NCBI RefSeq assembly: GCF_016735615.1
Contig: NZ_JAERSF010000001.1
Coordinates: forward strand, 1,302,001 to 1,366,000
DNA length: 64,000 nt
Source of the DNA: Flavobacterium tagetis
GTDB lineage: Bacteria > Bacteroidota > Bacteroidia > Flavobacteriales > Flavobacteriaceae
Direction: 5' to 3'
Of this stretch, positions 19,192-28,252 are shown one piece after another (within the stretch, counting starts at the first letter, position 1; each line of letters begins with the position of its first letter). A program made the position numbers and the translations under genes. The notes below the pieces were generated by a model, which ran no database searches, was not told where the DNA came from, and worked only from the letters and a program-made list of their open reading frames with translations.

Positions 19192-19608
19192 TCAATATCT
19201 TACTCGTGAACAATAATCAATTAAGTCTAAAAGATTTTCTTCATTGAGAACATCTTTAAATGTTGCTCTGTGATAATCAATTCCTAAATTCTCAATTTTA
19301 GTACTGTCGATTTTATGGTTTTTCCTTAGCATCCATTTGACGAAAACCAATGAGTCTAAATTTCTAAGTGCAGGCCCTGTACTTTCGGAGTCTAGTTTAT
19401 GGCAAGCGGCACAATTGGAGTTAAAAATCTCTTTTCCTTTGTAAGCATTTCCTGTTAATTCAAAAGCTTGGGTTCCGCAAAATGAAACGGGTATTTGAGG
19501 ATGTAAGTCAGGGCGTGAAGGATTGTATTTTATTTGATAAAAGATAATACCAATAAGTAATATTATAAGTGATATTGATATTGAAAGTATTTGCCTGATT
19601 CTTTTCAT
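19192..19608 (-). CDS. Membrane-anchored monohaem cytochrome c
   Basis: 138 residues from the ATG at 19606-19608 (a GTG at 19621-19623 would add five residues). One N-terminal membrane helix anchors a periplasmic domain with a single haem-attachment motif, CAACH. The usual late Met axial ligand (as in MP motifs before the last helix) is not obvious: that place reads GIDYHRATF, while the only nearby Met is in KWMLRKN. Likely an electron carrier; partner unknown. Convergent with proC. Confidence 0.85.
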   Translation of the reverse strand: MKRIRQILSISISLIILLIGIIFYQIKYNPSRPDLHPQIPVSFCGTQAFELTGNAYKGKEIFNSNCAACHKLDSESTGPALRNLDSLVFVKWMLRKNHKIDSTKIENLGIDYHRATFKDVLNEENLLDLIDYCSRVRY

Positions 19609-19711
19609 TATTGAAGTGAGCACAATTGAAATTTGGAATTTTTACTTTTTGGAATTTGTTTTAACCAGATTAAAGAAACAGACAATTTCAATTCTTAATA
19701 GTTTATCATAT

Positions 19712-20854
19712 TCAGGTCGTTTTTTTATTCAGAATATATTTTAAGTATAAAAAGCCTGTGAAACCAGCTACGAAAGAAGCAATAAGAATCGCTATTTTAG
19801 AAAAAACAATAACTTCAGGATTTTTGAAAGCAAGAACCGTAATGAATATTGACATGGTGAAACCAATTCCGCCCAGCATTCCTGCGCCTAAAATATGAGG
19901 CCATTTTAAGTTTTTAGGCAAGATGCACAAGCCAGAAGTTACACCGACAGAAGAGAAAAGCAATATGCCAAGGGGTTTGCCGACAACAAGTCCGAGAATG
20001 ATTCCGTATGTATTAACATGATTAAGGCCTTCATGCCAGTTTTCTGTAATTGTCAAAGCAGTATTGGCTATCGCAAATAATGGAAGGATAAAAAACGCAA
20101 CTGGCTGATGTAAAAAATGCTGTAATCTATATGATGAGGTTTTTTCTCCACCATCACCAAACGGAATTACAAATGCCAGAATCACTCCGGTAATCGTTGC
20201 ATGGACTCCAGAATTAAGCATAAAATACCACATTATGGCTCCACCAATTAAATACGGAATTAGATTATGAACTTTCATTCGGTTTAGGATAAATAATAAG
20301 CCCCAAATTCCAAGTGCGATTCCTAGATTCAAAAAAGAAATAGATGTGGTGTAAAAAACGGCAATAACTATTATAGCGCCTAAATCGTCGATAACGGCCA
20401 AAGCAGTTAAAAAGACTTTTAATGAAGCAGGAACTTTATTGCCTAGAAGTGATAAAATTCCGATAGCAAAAGCAATATCTGTCGCCATTGGAATTCCAGC
20501 TCCGTTTTGTGTGGTTGTACCGTAATTTAAAGCCAGAAAGATTGCGGCAGGAACCAGCATTCCTCCAAAGGCGGCCATAATTGGCAGAGAAGCATTTTTA
20601 ATATTAGATAATTCACCATGATAAATCTCTCGTTCTAGCTCCAATCCGATCAAGAGGAAGAAAATAGTCATCAATCCATCGTTGATCCAATCTGTAATAG
20701 AATGTCCTGCAATTTCTTTTTCCCAAAAAGCAACATAAGGAATTTGAAGAGAAGAATTAGCAAGAAATAGTGATAGAAGCGTCACGCAGAGCAAGATAAT
20801 TCCTCCTGATTTTTCGTTTTCAAAAAAGGCTTTAAAAGTCTTGGTAAGTTTCAT
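19712..20854 (-). CDS. nhaA: Na+/H+ antiporter NhaA
   Basis: Inner-membrane antiporter exchanging Na+ for H+ for pH and salt homeostasis. 380 residues, about 12 membrane segments. The key acidic residues are present: the Asp pair in LAVIDDLGA (about 156-157) and the Asp in PMATDIAFA (about 126). No C-terminal extra domain. Single gene, with the start at 20852-20854; a -7-like element occurs on the minus strand at 20908-20915. Confidence 0.95.
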   Translation of the reverse strand: MKLTKTFKAFFENEKSGGIILLCVTLLSLFLANSSLQIPYVAFWEKEIAGHSITDWINDGLMTIFFLLIGLELEREIYHGELSNIKNASLPIMAAFGGMLVPAAIFLALNYGTTTQNGAGIPMATDIAFAIGILSLLGNKVPASLKVFLTALAVIDDLGAIIVIAVFYTTSISFLNLGIALGIWGLLFILNRMKVHNLIPYLIGGAIMWYFMLNSGVHATITGVILAFVIPFGDGGEKTSSYRLQHFLHQPVAFFILPLFAIANTALTITENWHEGLNHVNTYGIILGLVVGKPLGILLFSSVGVTSGLCILPKNLKWPHILGAGMLGGIGFTMSIFITVLAFKNPEVIVFSKIAILIASFVAGFTGFLYLKYILNKKTT

Positions 20855-20950
20855 TAGGGAAGATTTTCTGAAGATTTATATGATGGATTGCAAAATCCTT
20901 ATTCTTTCAAAGTTAAAAAAAAATCCGAGCAATAAAAAGTTTAGGAATAA

Positions 20951-21020
20951 AGGCGCAAAGATTCAGAGGTTCAAAGTTTATTGCAATAGGAAAAACTTTG
21001 GGGCTTTATGACTTTGCGAG
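20951..21020. repeat. Imperfect inverted octad arms upstream of the dehydrogenase gene
   Basis: GCGCAAAG ATTCAGAG GTTCAAAG at 20951-20974 and a degenerate inverse ending ACTTTGCGAG at 21011-21020. The right arm supplies the TTG of the promoter below. Confidence 0.7.
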
Positions 21021-21041
21021 ATTAAATTAACCGTATTTTTG
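21014..21041 (+). promoter_or_regulatory. Promoter for the 2-hydroxyacid dehydrogenase
   Basis: TTG 21014-21016, 17-nt spacer, TATTTTTG 21034-21041, 23 nt before the ATG. The TTG is inside a repeat arm. Confidence 0.6.
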
Positions 21042-21064
21042 TTTATTATAAAATTCAGAAAAAA

Positions 21065-22015
21065 ATGAGCATAAAAATTCTTCATATCGACAGCAATAAT
21101 CCGATTCTTTGGAATCAATTGGAAGAAGCTGGTTTCGAAAATCACGCCGATTTTAAATCTTCAAAAGAAGAAATAGAAGCAAAAATTCAAGATTATAACG
21201 GAATTGTAATTCGAAGCCGTTTCAAGATTGATAAGACATTTTTGGATGCAGCAACAAAGTTGCAATTTATTGCAAGAGTTGGTGCAGGTCTGGAAAGTAT
21301 TGATTGTGAGTGTGCTTCTTCAAAAGGAATTCATCTGATTGCGGCTCCAGAAGGAAATCGCAATGCTGTTGCAGAACATTCGCTCGGCGTAATTTTATCT
21401 TTATTCAATAATTTAAACCAAGCTGATGCAGAGGTAAAAGCCGGACATTGGAATCGCGAAAGCAATCGAGGCCATGAATTGGATTTGAAAACAATTGGAA
21501 TTATTGGTTATGGAAACATGGGGAAAGCTTTTGCTAAAAAACTGAGAGGTTTTGATACAAAAGTTATTTGTTATGATATTTTAGATAATGTAGGAGACGA
21601 AAATGCCGAACAAGTTACGTTGGATGAATTACGTGAAAAAACGGATGTTTTAAGCCTTCATCTTCCTTGGACACCAGAAACGGATAAAATGGTTAATAGC
21701 GACTTTATAAATGCGTTTAAAAAGTCTTTCTGGATTATAAATACCTCACGAGGAAAGAATATAGTAACAGCAGATTTGGTTGAAGCTATGAAATCTAAAA
21801 AAATCCTAGGAGCAGGTTTGGATGTTTTGGAATATGAAAAACTTTCTTTTGAAACACTATTTCAAGAAAACAATACGCCAGAAGCGCTTCAATATCTTAT
21901 GGAAGCAAAAAATGTATTGCTAACGCCTCATATAGCAGGCTGGACTTTTGAAAGTCATGAGCGTTTGGCACAGGTAATTGTGGACAAAATAAAAGCTGTG
22001 TACGGCAAAAACTAG
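21065..22015 (+). CDS. D-2-hydroxyacid dehydrogenase (phosphoglycerate dehydrogenase-like)
   Basis: 316 residues, an NAD-dependent D-isomer-specific dehydrogenase. Rossmann fingerprint IGIIGYGNMGKAFAKKL; catalytic Arg in INTSRGKN, Glu in GLDVLEYEK and His in LTPHIAGWT. The length matches the short SerA type without an ACT domain, so 3-phosphoglycerate oxidation in serine synthesis is possible, but no serC or serB is adjacent, and other 2-hydroxyacids cannot be excluded. Confidence 0.88.
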   Translation: MSIKILHIDSNNPILWNQLEEAGFENHADFKSSKEEIEAKIQDYNGIVIRSRFKIDKTFLDAATKLQFIARVGAGLESIDCECASSKGIHLIAAPEGNRNAVAEHSLGVILSLFNNLNQADAEVKAGHWNRESNRGHELDLKTIGIIGYGNMGKAFAKKLRGFDTKVICYDILDNVGDENAEQVTLDELREKTDVLSLHLPWTPETDKMVNSDFINAFKKSFWIINTSRGKNIVTADLVEAMKSKKILGAGLDVLEYEKLSFETLFQENNTPEALQYLMEAKNVLLTPHIAGWTFESHERLAQVIVDKIKAVYGKN

Positions 22016-22206
22016 GCTACAGCCTTTAGATTTTAATAACGAGTTTTTTCTTGTGAATTTTATTTAGTGAGATTAGTTTTATTTGTTAATTTTTAATAAT
22101 ATTGTTTCCGAATTTTAAAGAATGAGTCTAAATAGGTTTGTCTTTTGAAGTTCGGAGAAAACCGAAAATCCTAAGAGTAGGCCCAAAAACAAACGACTTA
22201 AGAATT

Positions 22207-22623
22207 ATGATTGAATGGTATAAAACTGCCATGTTTGATAATTATGCAAACTTTAGCGGTAGAGCTAGAAGAAGTGAATACTGGTATTTCCGTCTTGCAA
22301 CAGCACTTTTATTTTTTGTGTTTATTTTTTTAGGAGGAATACTAACGGCAATTTTAGGTACAACAGCAGGTCTTTCAATTGCAGTAGGATTGTTTTGCCT
22401 TTATGCGATAGCTTCTATCATTCCATCTTTGGCTGTTACAGTTAGAAGAATGCATGATATTGGCAAAAGTGGCTGGACAGTTTTAGTTTCTTTAATTCCC
22501 TTAGCAGGACCTATCTGGATATTAGTTCTGTTAATAACAGAAGGAGAGCATGGCGAAAACTATTATGGTCCAGATCCTAAAAGTACCATTGAAGAAATTG
22601 ATGAAATCGGAATTAATAATTAA
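22207..22623 (+). CDS. DUF805 membrane protein
   Basis: 138 residues from the ATG at 22207 (an upstream in-frame start at 22138 would prepend a basic stretch foreign to the family). DUF805 pattern: FSGRARRSEYWYF, three or four membrane helices, VRRMHDIGKSGW, then LLITEGEHGENYYGPDP. Function unknown; the neighbour is another small membrane protein 15 nt downstream. Confidence 0.9.
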   Translation: MIEWYKTAMFDNYANFSGRARRSEYWYFRLATALLFFVFIFLGGILTAILGTTAGLSIAVGLFCLYAIASIIPSLAVTVRRMHDIGKSGWTVLVSLIPLAGPIWILVLLITEGEHGENYYGPDPKSTIEEIDEIGINN

Positions 22624-22638
22624 CTAAATAATATAAAA

Positions 22639-22917
22639 ATGGAAACTACAAAACCAGAAAGCTGGAATACACCATCTCAACCAAGACAAGAGAATAAAAA
22701 AGTATTAGCAGGAATTATGGGAATAATTTTCGGATATTTAGGTATCCACAAATTTATCTTAGGATACACTCAAGAAGGAATCATCCAAATTGTAATTACA
22801 ATCGTAACTTGCGGAGTTGGTAGTATTATTGGATTCATTGAAGGAATTATCTACTTGACAAAATCAGATGAAGATTTTTACCAAACATACCAAGTTGGTA
22901 AAAAAGGCTGGTTTTAA
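22639..22917 (+). CDS. TM2 domain membrane protein
   Basis: 92 residues. The TM2 domain is complete: KKVLAGIMGIIFGYLGIHKF, a G-Y turn, then a second membrane helix and IEGIIYL. Function unknown. Probably cotranscribed with the DUF805 gene; a terminator follows. Confidence 0.9.
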   Translation: METTKPESWNTPSQPRQENKKVLAGIMGIIFGYLGIHKFILGYTQEGIIQIVITIVTCGVGSIIGFIEGIIYLTKSDEDFYQTYQVGKKGWF

Positions 22918-22939
22918 GAGAAAACGCATATAATACTAG

Positions 22940-22973
22940 AAATCCCATTCAATTCTGGATGGGATTTTTTTTT
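22940..22973 (+). terminator. Terminator after the DUF805/TM2 pair
   Basis: AAATCCCAT / ATGGGATTT stem followed by a run of T. Confidence 0.85.
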
Positions 22974-23088
22974 GTTTTTTTCTTAAAAGATCATCATAAA
23001 CTTGCGATGTAGAATAGAATACCTTTATTTGTGTTTAAGACTAATGTTGCTTACTAGAACATTAGCACAGTATAATTTTTTTTAAAAT

Positions 23089-24186
23089 ATGGGATTATTT
23101 AGTAGAAACAATAAGATTGAAAAACCGAAAGTTCTTCTTGAACTAAGAAGTCATAGTTGTCCAATAACAGCGATTGTAGAACAGGATAATAGAACTGTTT
23201 ATTTTTATTTGTTTGGAGATAACGAAGATTTTGGAATGAAAAGCTGCTGGGTTAGAAATTTAATTGAAGCACCAGAAAAGATAGAAACAAAATTGATGGA
23301 AAAAGGTGTTTCTCCTATGCAGACCAAAGAATTTTGTAAATTCCCGAAGGGGCAAGAAGCGCTTATTGCTGATAATTCGGAAATTGTTTGGTTGGAAGAA
23401 GGAGATGGAGCGGCATTACTAGAGAATGGAGAGATTTTATGTGTAATTCCTAGTTGGGGAGGCGATGGCGGATTTTATGGATATGCGCGAGATTGCAAAG
23501 GTACAGGAGATTTTGCTTGGGAACTTTCAGAAGATAATGAAATGCGCAAGCGTGTTGGAAGTGCAATTGAGTTTTTTGCAGCATGGGATGAAGACCTTAA
23601 TCCTTTTCAATTGATACAGCCTGAAATCCTAAAGTATTATGATGAAATGTTTGGTAAAAGCGAAAAGTATTTTGCAATTGATGGGCCAGAAGGGCCTCCA
23701 AAAGGATTGTACGTGCTAGAAGGAAATGAAAAAACTGTATTTGCGACCGTAGCAGTATCATTGCGACCACAGCCAAAAGTAGAAATGTACTATGAAGATC
23801 CTGATGAAGTTAATAGAATTGAGCTTGGAGCCATTCTAAAGTCAGGATTGACAAATGAGCAAGTAAATGACGTTGCTGGTCTTATAAGTGGAATTACAAC
23901 GACGCCATGGGATTATATTACATTTTTAGCAGAAGGACATACAGTCGAATTTCAAACGACTATTAGTGAGAAATTTAAGTATGCCGTTTTGACCAATAAA
24001 TTAAAAGTTTTTCCTCAAATGAACTTTTCTGGATACGCAAATTCAAAGATTTCCTTTTTGTGGATTGTGCCTATTTCAGAGAGAGAATGGGAAATAATGA
24101 AAGAATCAGGTTCTCAAGTTATATTGGATAAACTTGATGCTATTGGTGAAGAAATTTTCAATTTTGAGCGAGAGGAAGTTGTTTAA
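23089..24186 (+). CDS. SUFU (suppressor of fused) domain protein
   Basis: 365 residues, cytoplasmic. The N-terminal about 170 residues are an uncharacterised beta-rich domain (SWGGDGGFYGYARDCKG). The C-terminal about 180 residues match the SUFU domain: TTPWDYITFLAEGHTVEF, then ISFLWIVPISEREWEIMKESG. Bacterial SUFU proteins are an established immunity superfamily in polymorphic toxin systems, but many are orphans like this one. No toxin is adjacent. Confidence 0.82.
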   Translation: MGLFSRNNKIEKPKVLLELRSHSCPITAIVEQDNRTVYFYLFGDNEDFGMKSCWVRNLIEAPEKIETKLMEKGVSPMQTKEFCKFPKGQEALIADNSEIVWLEEGDGAALLENGEILCVIPSWGGDGGFYGYARDCKGTGDFAWELSEDNEMRKRVGSAIEFFAAWDEDLNPFQLIQPEILKYYDEMFGKSEKYFAIDGPEGPPKGLYVLEGNEKTVFATVAVSLRPQPKVEMYYEDPDEVNRIELGAILKSGLTNEQVNDVAGLISGITTTPWDYITFLAEGHTVEFQTTISEKFKYAVLTNKLKVFPQMNFSGYANSKISFLWIVPISEREWEIMKESGSQVILDKLDAIGEEIFNFEREEVV

Positions 24187-24196
24187 GAAGTGTCAT

Positions 24197-24240
24197 AAAA
24201 AAGAAACCCTATAAATTTAAATTTATGGGGTTTCTTTTTT
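24197..24240. terminator. Strong bidirectional terminator between SUFU gene and olsF
   Basis: AAAAAAGAAACCC(T)ATAAATTT and its near-perfect inverse; A and T runs at the ends serve the convergent genes. Confidence 0.9.
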
Positions 24241-24251
24241 ATGATTATTAT

Positions 24252-26054
24252 TTAATCCTCTTTCTCAGATAATTTCTTCTCTAATTCAATCTGAAATTCT
24301 TCGATAACAGGTTTCATCGTGCTTTCGGGAATATCTGCAATTCTTATGTACATTAAGCCATCAATTGCATTGTTGAATAAAGGGTCAACGTTGAAAGCAA
24401 CTACTCTTGCATTTTGTTTGATGTATTTCTTAATTAAAACAGGCAGGCGTAAGTTTCCTGGCTCCAATTCGTCAATGATTTTATCAAACTTATTCAAATC
24501 AGATTCTGCTTCGTCGAAGATAAAATCTTTATCCGCGTCTTTCAGTTTAACTTTATATGCTTTTTTCGGGTGAATATATTGCGCAATGTACGGATCGTAG
24601 TAGTTCGATTTCATGAACTCAATCATCAATGATTTAGAGAAATCTGAAAACTGATTACTGATGCTTACACCGCCAACTAAATACTTGTGTTCAGGATGAC
24701 GCAAAGTGGTGTGAATAATACCTTTCCACAATAAGAACAAAGGCATTGGTTTTTGCTGATATTCTTTTACGATAAAAGCACGACCCATTTCGATTGACTT
24801 GTGCATCATATCATGCAATTCTGGTTCAAATCTGAAAAGATCTGTCAGATAGAAACCTTCAATTCCGTATTTTGGATAAATCTCAGAACCTAATCCCATA
24901 CGGTAAGCTCCTGCGATTTTTTTGGTTTCATCATCCCATAAAAACATATGGTGATAATACTGGTCGTATTCGTCTATATCAATAGATTCGTTTGTTCCTT
25001 CACCAACTTCACGAAAAGTAATCTCGCGTAAACGGCCTATTTCATGTAAAATGTTCGGGATTTCTTTTGCGCTTGCAAAGAAAACCTCGTAGTTTTTACT
25101 TTGTAAAAACCTACTGTCACTATCGCGTAATGCCTGAACTTCATCAATCAATTTTGATTCGCTTGCAGGTGTTACAATTTTTTTAGGCGCTTTAGGTATT
25201 TTAAGGCTTGCTGTGTCAATCAGTTTGGTGTCTTTCTCAAACGGATTAGCCAGCATATAGGTTTTCTTTCTTAAGAATTCTGAGTATTCTTCAAAAGATT
25301 CAATTTCGTTTTGCTCACTTACAGAGATTGGTTTTCCAATACGAACTTTAATTACACGGTCTTTCTGCGTTAAAAGTTCAGAAGGTAATTTTGCAGTTCT
25401 TAAGGTATCATCAATCTTAGAAAGCCAGTAAAATAACTTACTGTTTTTGGCATGAAAGTAAATAGGAACTACAGGAACTTTAGCTTTTCTGATTAGTTTA
25501 AGAGCACCTTCTTCCCAAGGTTTGTCGACTACTAATTTGCCATCTTTGTAAGTTGAAACTTCACCAGCTGGGAAAATACCTAAAGGTTTTCCGTCGCTTA
25601 AATGACGTAAGGTTTCTTTAATTCCAATTACGCTCGATTTTGCATCCTTATGGTTTTCAAAAGGATTAACCGGCATAATGTATTTTTTCATCGGAACAAT
25701 TCTATGTAACAAGAAATTGGCAATGATTTTGAAATTTGGCTCTCTTTCAAGCATTAATTTCAATAATAAAATTCCATCAATTCCACCAAGCGGATGATTA
25801 GAAATGGTTATATACGCACCATCTTTTGGCAGACGTTTTAAATCTTCTTCAGGGATTTCGAACTTAATTTCCATTTCGTCCAAAATTCCATTCAAAAAGT
25901 CAAGGTCTTCCAAATGTTTATTACGATCGTAAATTTTATTAAGGGTCGAGATCTTAAGAACCTTCATAAGAATCCAGCCAGAAAAGGTACCGAAAACTCC
26001 GTACTTTTCAACATTTATTGCCTTTGCAACTTCTTTCGCGGTAACTAAACCCAT
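24252..26054 (-). CDS. olsF: Bifunctional ornithine lipid synthase (fused acyltransferases)
   Basis: 600 residues with two acyltransferase domains. Residues about 75-290 are a PlsC-like O-acyltransferase: NHPLGGIDG (an HX5D spacing rather than the usual HX4D) and FPAGEVST in place of FPEGTRS. Residues about 310-520 are an OlsB-like GNAT N-acyltransferase with FREVGEGTN, YDQYYHHMFLWD, AYRMGLG and LTDLFRF. This order is that of OlsF, reported from Serratia proteamaculans and Flavobacterium johnsoniae, which makes ornithine lipids: the C-terminal part N-acylates the amino acid and the N-terminal part adds the second acyl chain. A glycine-lipid-type product is also possible. A -7-like TATCTTTG on the minus strand is at 26085-26092. 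Confidence 0.85.
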   Translation of the reverse strand: MGLVTAKEVAKAINVEKYGVFGTFSGWILMKVLKISTLNKIYDRNKHLEDLDFLNGILDEMEIKFEIPEEDLKRLPKDGAYITISNHPLGGIDGILLLKLMLEREPNFKIIANFLLHRIVPMKKYIMPVNPFENHKDAKSSVIGIKETLRHLSDGKPLGIFPAGEVSTYKDGKLVVDKPWEEGALKLIRKAKVPVVPIYFHAKNSKLFYWLSKIDDTLRTAKLPSELLTQKDRVIKVRIGKPISVSEQNEIESFEEYSEFLRKKTYMLANPFEKDTKLIDTASLKIPKAPKKIVTPASESKLIDEVQALRDSDSRFLQSKNYEVFFASAKEIPNILHEIGRLREITFREVGEGTNESIDIDEYDQYYHHMFLWDDETKKIAGAYRMGLGSEIYPKYGIEGFYLTDLFRFEPELHDMMHKSIEMGRAFIVKEYQQKPMPLFLLWKGIIHTTLRHPEHKYLVGGVSISNQFSDFSKSLMIEFMKSNYYDPYIAQYIHPKKAYKVKLKDADKDFIFDEAESDLNKFDKIIDELEPGNLRLPVLIKKYIKQNARVVAFNVDPLFNNAIDGLMYIRIADIPESTMKPVIEEFQIELEKKLSEKED

Positions 26055-26172
26055 CTACTACTTTTAAATTATTAGAACAGCGAACAAAGATAACAAAAAA
26101 GTCTACTTTTCGCTGTTTCCAAGACAAACTTTGCACTTTTTTATTACATTTGGAATCCTAAAAAAATCACTG

Positions 26173-26934
26173 ATGAAAATTATTTCTTATAATGTAAACG
26201 GAATTAGAGCGGCAATAAACAAAGGGTTTATCGAGTGGCTGCAGCAAGCAAATCCTGATGTAATATGTCTTCAGGAAATAAAAGCGACACAAGATCAGAT
26301 TCCAGTTGATGATATTACAGCAGCAGGTTATCCGTTTCAATATTACTATCCCGCAACCAAAAAAGGGTATAGCGGAGTAGCGATTCTTTCTAAAACGAAG
26401 CCAAACAATATTGTTTACGGAACAGGAATTCACCACATGGATTTTGAAGGAAGGAATCTTCGTGCAGATTTTGATGATGTTTCTGTAATGAGTTTATATC
26501 TTCCGTCTGGAACAAATATTGAAAGGCTGGATCACAAATTTATGTTTATGGATGATTTTCAGAATTATATTAATGAATTGAAGCTTACGATCCCGAATTT
26601 AATTATCTGCGGAGATTACAATATTTGTCATGAAGCGATTGATATTCATGATCCAGTTCGCAATAAAACTGTTTCAGGATTTCTTCCTGCAGAACGTGCT
26701 TGGTTGGATGCTTTTATGAAATCTGGTTTTATTGATAGTTTCCGTCATTTTAATAAAGATCCGCATCATTATTCTTGGTGGAGTTACCGTGCGGGAGCAA
26801 GAGGAAATAACAAAGGTTGGCGTATCGATTATAATTTGGTAAGCAATGTATTAGAGGAAAGATTAAAAAGAGCTGTTATACTTCCAGACGCTATGCACTC
26901 AGATCATTGCCCTATTTTAGTCGAAATTGACTAA
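26173..26934 (+). CDS. xth: Exodeoxyribonuclease III (AP endonuclease)
   Basis: Base-excision-repair nuclease that cuts at abasic sites and degrades 3' ends. 253 residues from the ATG at 26173 (the in-frame start at 26131 overlaps the promoter region). Metal and catalytic motifs: KIISYNVNGIRAA, CLQEIKA, GDYNICHEAIDIHDP, and the terminal SDHCPI. Divergent from olsF. Confidence 0.95.
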   Translation: MKIISYNVNGIRAAINKGFIEWLQQANPDVICLQEIKATQDQIPVDDITAAGYPFQYYYPATKKGYSGVAILSKTKPNNIVYGTGIHHMDFEGRNLRADFDDVSVMSLYLPSGTNIERLDHKFMFMDDFQNYINELKLTIPNLIICGDYNICHEAIDIHDPVRNKTVSGFLPAERAWLDAFMKSGFIDSFRHFNKDPHHYSWWSYRAGARGNNKGWRIDYNLVSNVLEERLKRAVILPDAMHSDHCPILVEID

Positions 26935-27044
26935 TTTTTGGTATTGTTCTTGTTGAGAGAAAGGTGGTTTAAATTCAAGAATTGATTTTGAATTTTGAAA
27001 TTGTGAGATTTTAAACGCCTAAAATAAAAACCAATTAAAGTAAG

Positions 27045-27989
27045 ATGATTAAAAAAGCCTCCATCGGATTATTGGCATTAGCCTTGTCCACAACGTCATG
27101 TGTTTCTAAGAAAATTTACAATGATCTGGAAACAAAATATTCTGATTTGAAAAAAGAAAACCGTTCTATCACTGATGAAAACGAAAGTTTAAAGAAAGCG
27201 AAGAATCAGTTAGAAACCGATCGCGATAAATTGACTAAAGATTTAGCAAATGCGAATGATGATTTGGCAAAACAAAAAGCTGATCTTGCTGCGGAACAAA
27301 AGAAATATAAAGTGCTTCAGGATTCTTATAATGCATTGGAGAAAAATAGCAATGATGCATTGGAGAAAAACATGGCTAAAAACCGTGAACTGTTAGCGCA
27401 ATTAGAAGCAAAAGGTAAAGCTCTTGCAGACGAACAAGCTCGTTTGGATAAAACGGCTAATCGTTTGAAAGAATTGGAAGATATGATTGCGGCAAAAGAG
27501 GAATCAATGCGCAAACTGAAAGAAACTTTATCTAAAGCCTTAAATGGTTTTGAAGGTAAAGGTCTAACGGTAGAGCAGAAAAATGGAAAAGTATATGTTT
27601 CTATGGAAAACAAATTACTTTTCAATTCAGGAAGCTGGGCAGTTGGTGTTGAAGGAAGAAAAGCAGTTGTCGAACTTGGAAAAGTTTTGGGCGATAATCC
27701 AGATCTTTCTGTTTTAATTGAAGGACATACAGACGATGATCCGTATGCAGGTTCTGGACCAATTGCAAACAACTGGGATTTATCGACTAAAAGAGCAACA
27801 GCAATCGTAGCTATTTTAAGCGAAAACCCAAAAATCAATAAACAAAAATTAACTGCGGCGGGAAGAAGCGAGTTTTCTCCTCTAGCTAGTAATACAACTC
27901 CAGAAGGAAAAGCAAAAAACCGTAGAATCGAAATTATCTTGACGCCAAGATTAGACGAGATTGCGGAGATGCTTAATAGTATTAATTAA
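27045..27989 (+). CDS. OmpA-family lipoprotein with coiled coil
   Basis: 314 residues. Lipoprotein signal with Cys19 (LALSTTSC), then a long charged coiled coil (about 25-170), then an OmpA/MotB peptidoglycan-binding domain (about 190-310) with LLFNSGSW, VLIEGHTDDDPY, the Asp/Arg pair in DLSTKRATAIV, and NRRIEIILTP. It should tether the outer membrane to peptidoglycan. Confidence 0.92.
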   Translation: MIKKASIGLLALALSTTSCVSKKIYNDLETKYSDLKKENRSITDENESLKKAKNQLETDRDKLTKDLANANDDLAKQKADLAAEQKKYKVLQDSYNALEKNSNDALEKNMAKNRELLAQLEAKGKALADEQARLDKTANRLKELEDMIAAKEESMRKLKETLSKALNGFEGKGLTVEQKNGKVYVSMENKLLFNSGSWAVGVEGRKAVVELGKVLGDNPDLSVLIEGHTDDDPYAGSGPIANNWDLSTKRATAIVAILSENPKINKQKLTAAGRSEFSPLASNTTPEGKAKNRRIEIILTPRLDEIAEMLNSIN

Positions 27990-27992
27990 AAG

Positions 27993-28118
27993 TTGCTAAG
28001 GTTCTGAGATACTAAGCTACTAAGTTTAAAAAAAGGGTTGAAGTTTTACTTCGACCCTTTTTTGTTATAAAGGAAAAACTTAGAATCTCAGAATCTTAGC
28101 AACTTAGAACCTTAGCAA
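27993..28118. repeat. Inverted octad arrays around a terminator hairpin
   Basis: Left array 27993-28028 and right array 28075-28118 are inverted versions of an 8-nt word (AACTTAGA ATCTCAGA ATCTTAGC AACTTAGA ACCTTAGC). A third fragment is at 28209-28245, just before the next start codon. The hairpin at 28029-28063 (AAAAGGGTTGAAG / CTTCGACCCTTTT) lies between the arms and is a good terminator for the OmpA gene. Confidence 0.85.
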
Positions 28119-28252
28119 AGAATCTTGTACTTTTTTTAACCTTTCTCGTTTTTAGATTTGAAAAATCGGTTCGTATCTTTGAGGACTTATTATTAAAAAA
28201 GGGAAAAAACTTAGAACCTTAGAATCTTAGCAACTCAGTATCTTTAAAAAAA

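Noticed and set aside
27326..27838. Minus-strand ORF of 170 codons opposite the OmpA-family gene
   Set aside because: Ser/Phe-rich antisense shadow of a coiled-coil coding region.
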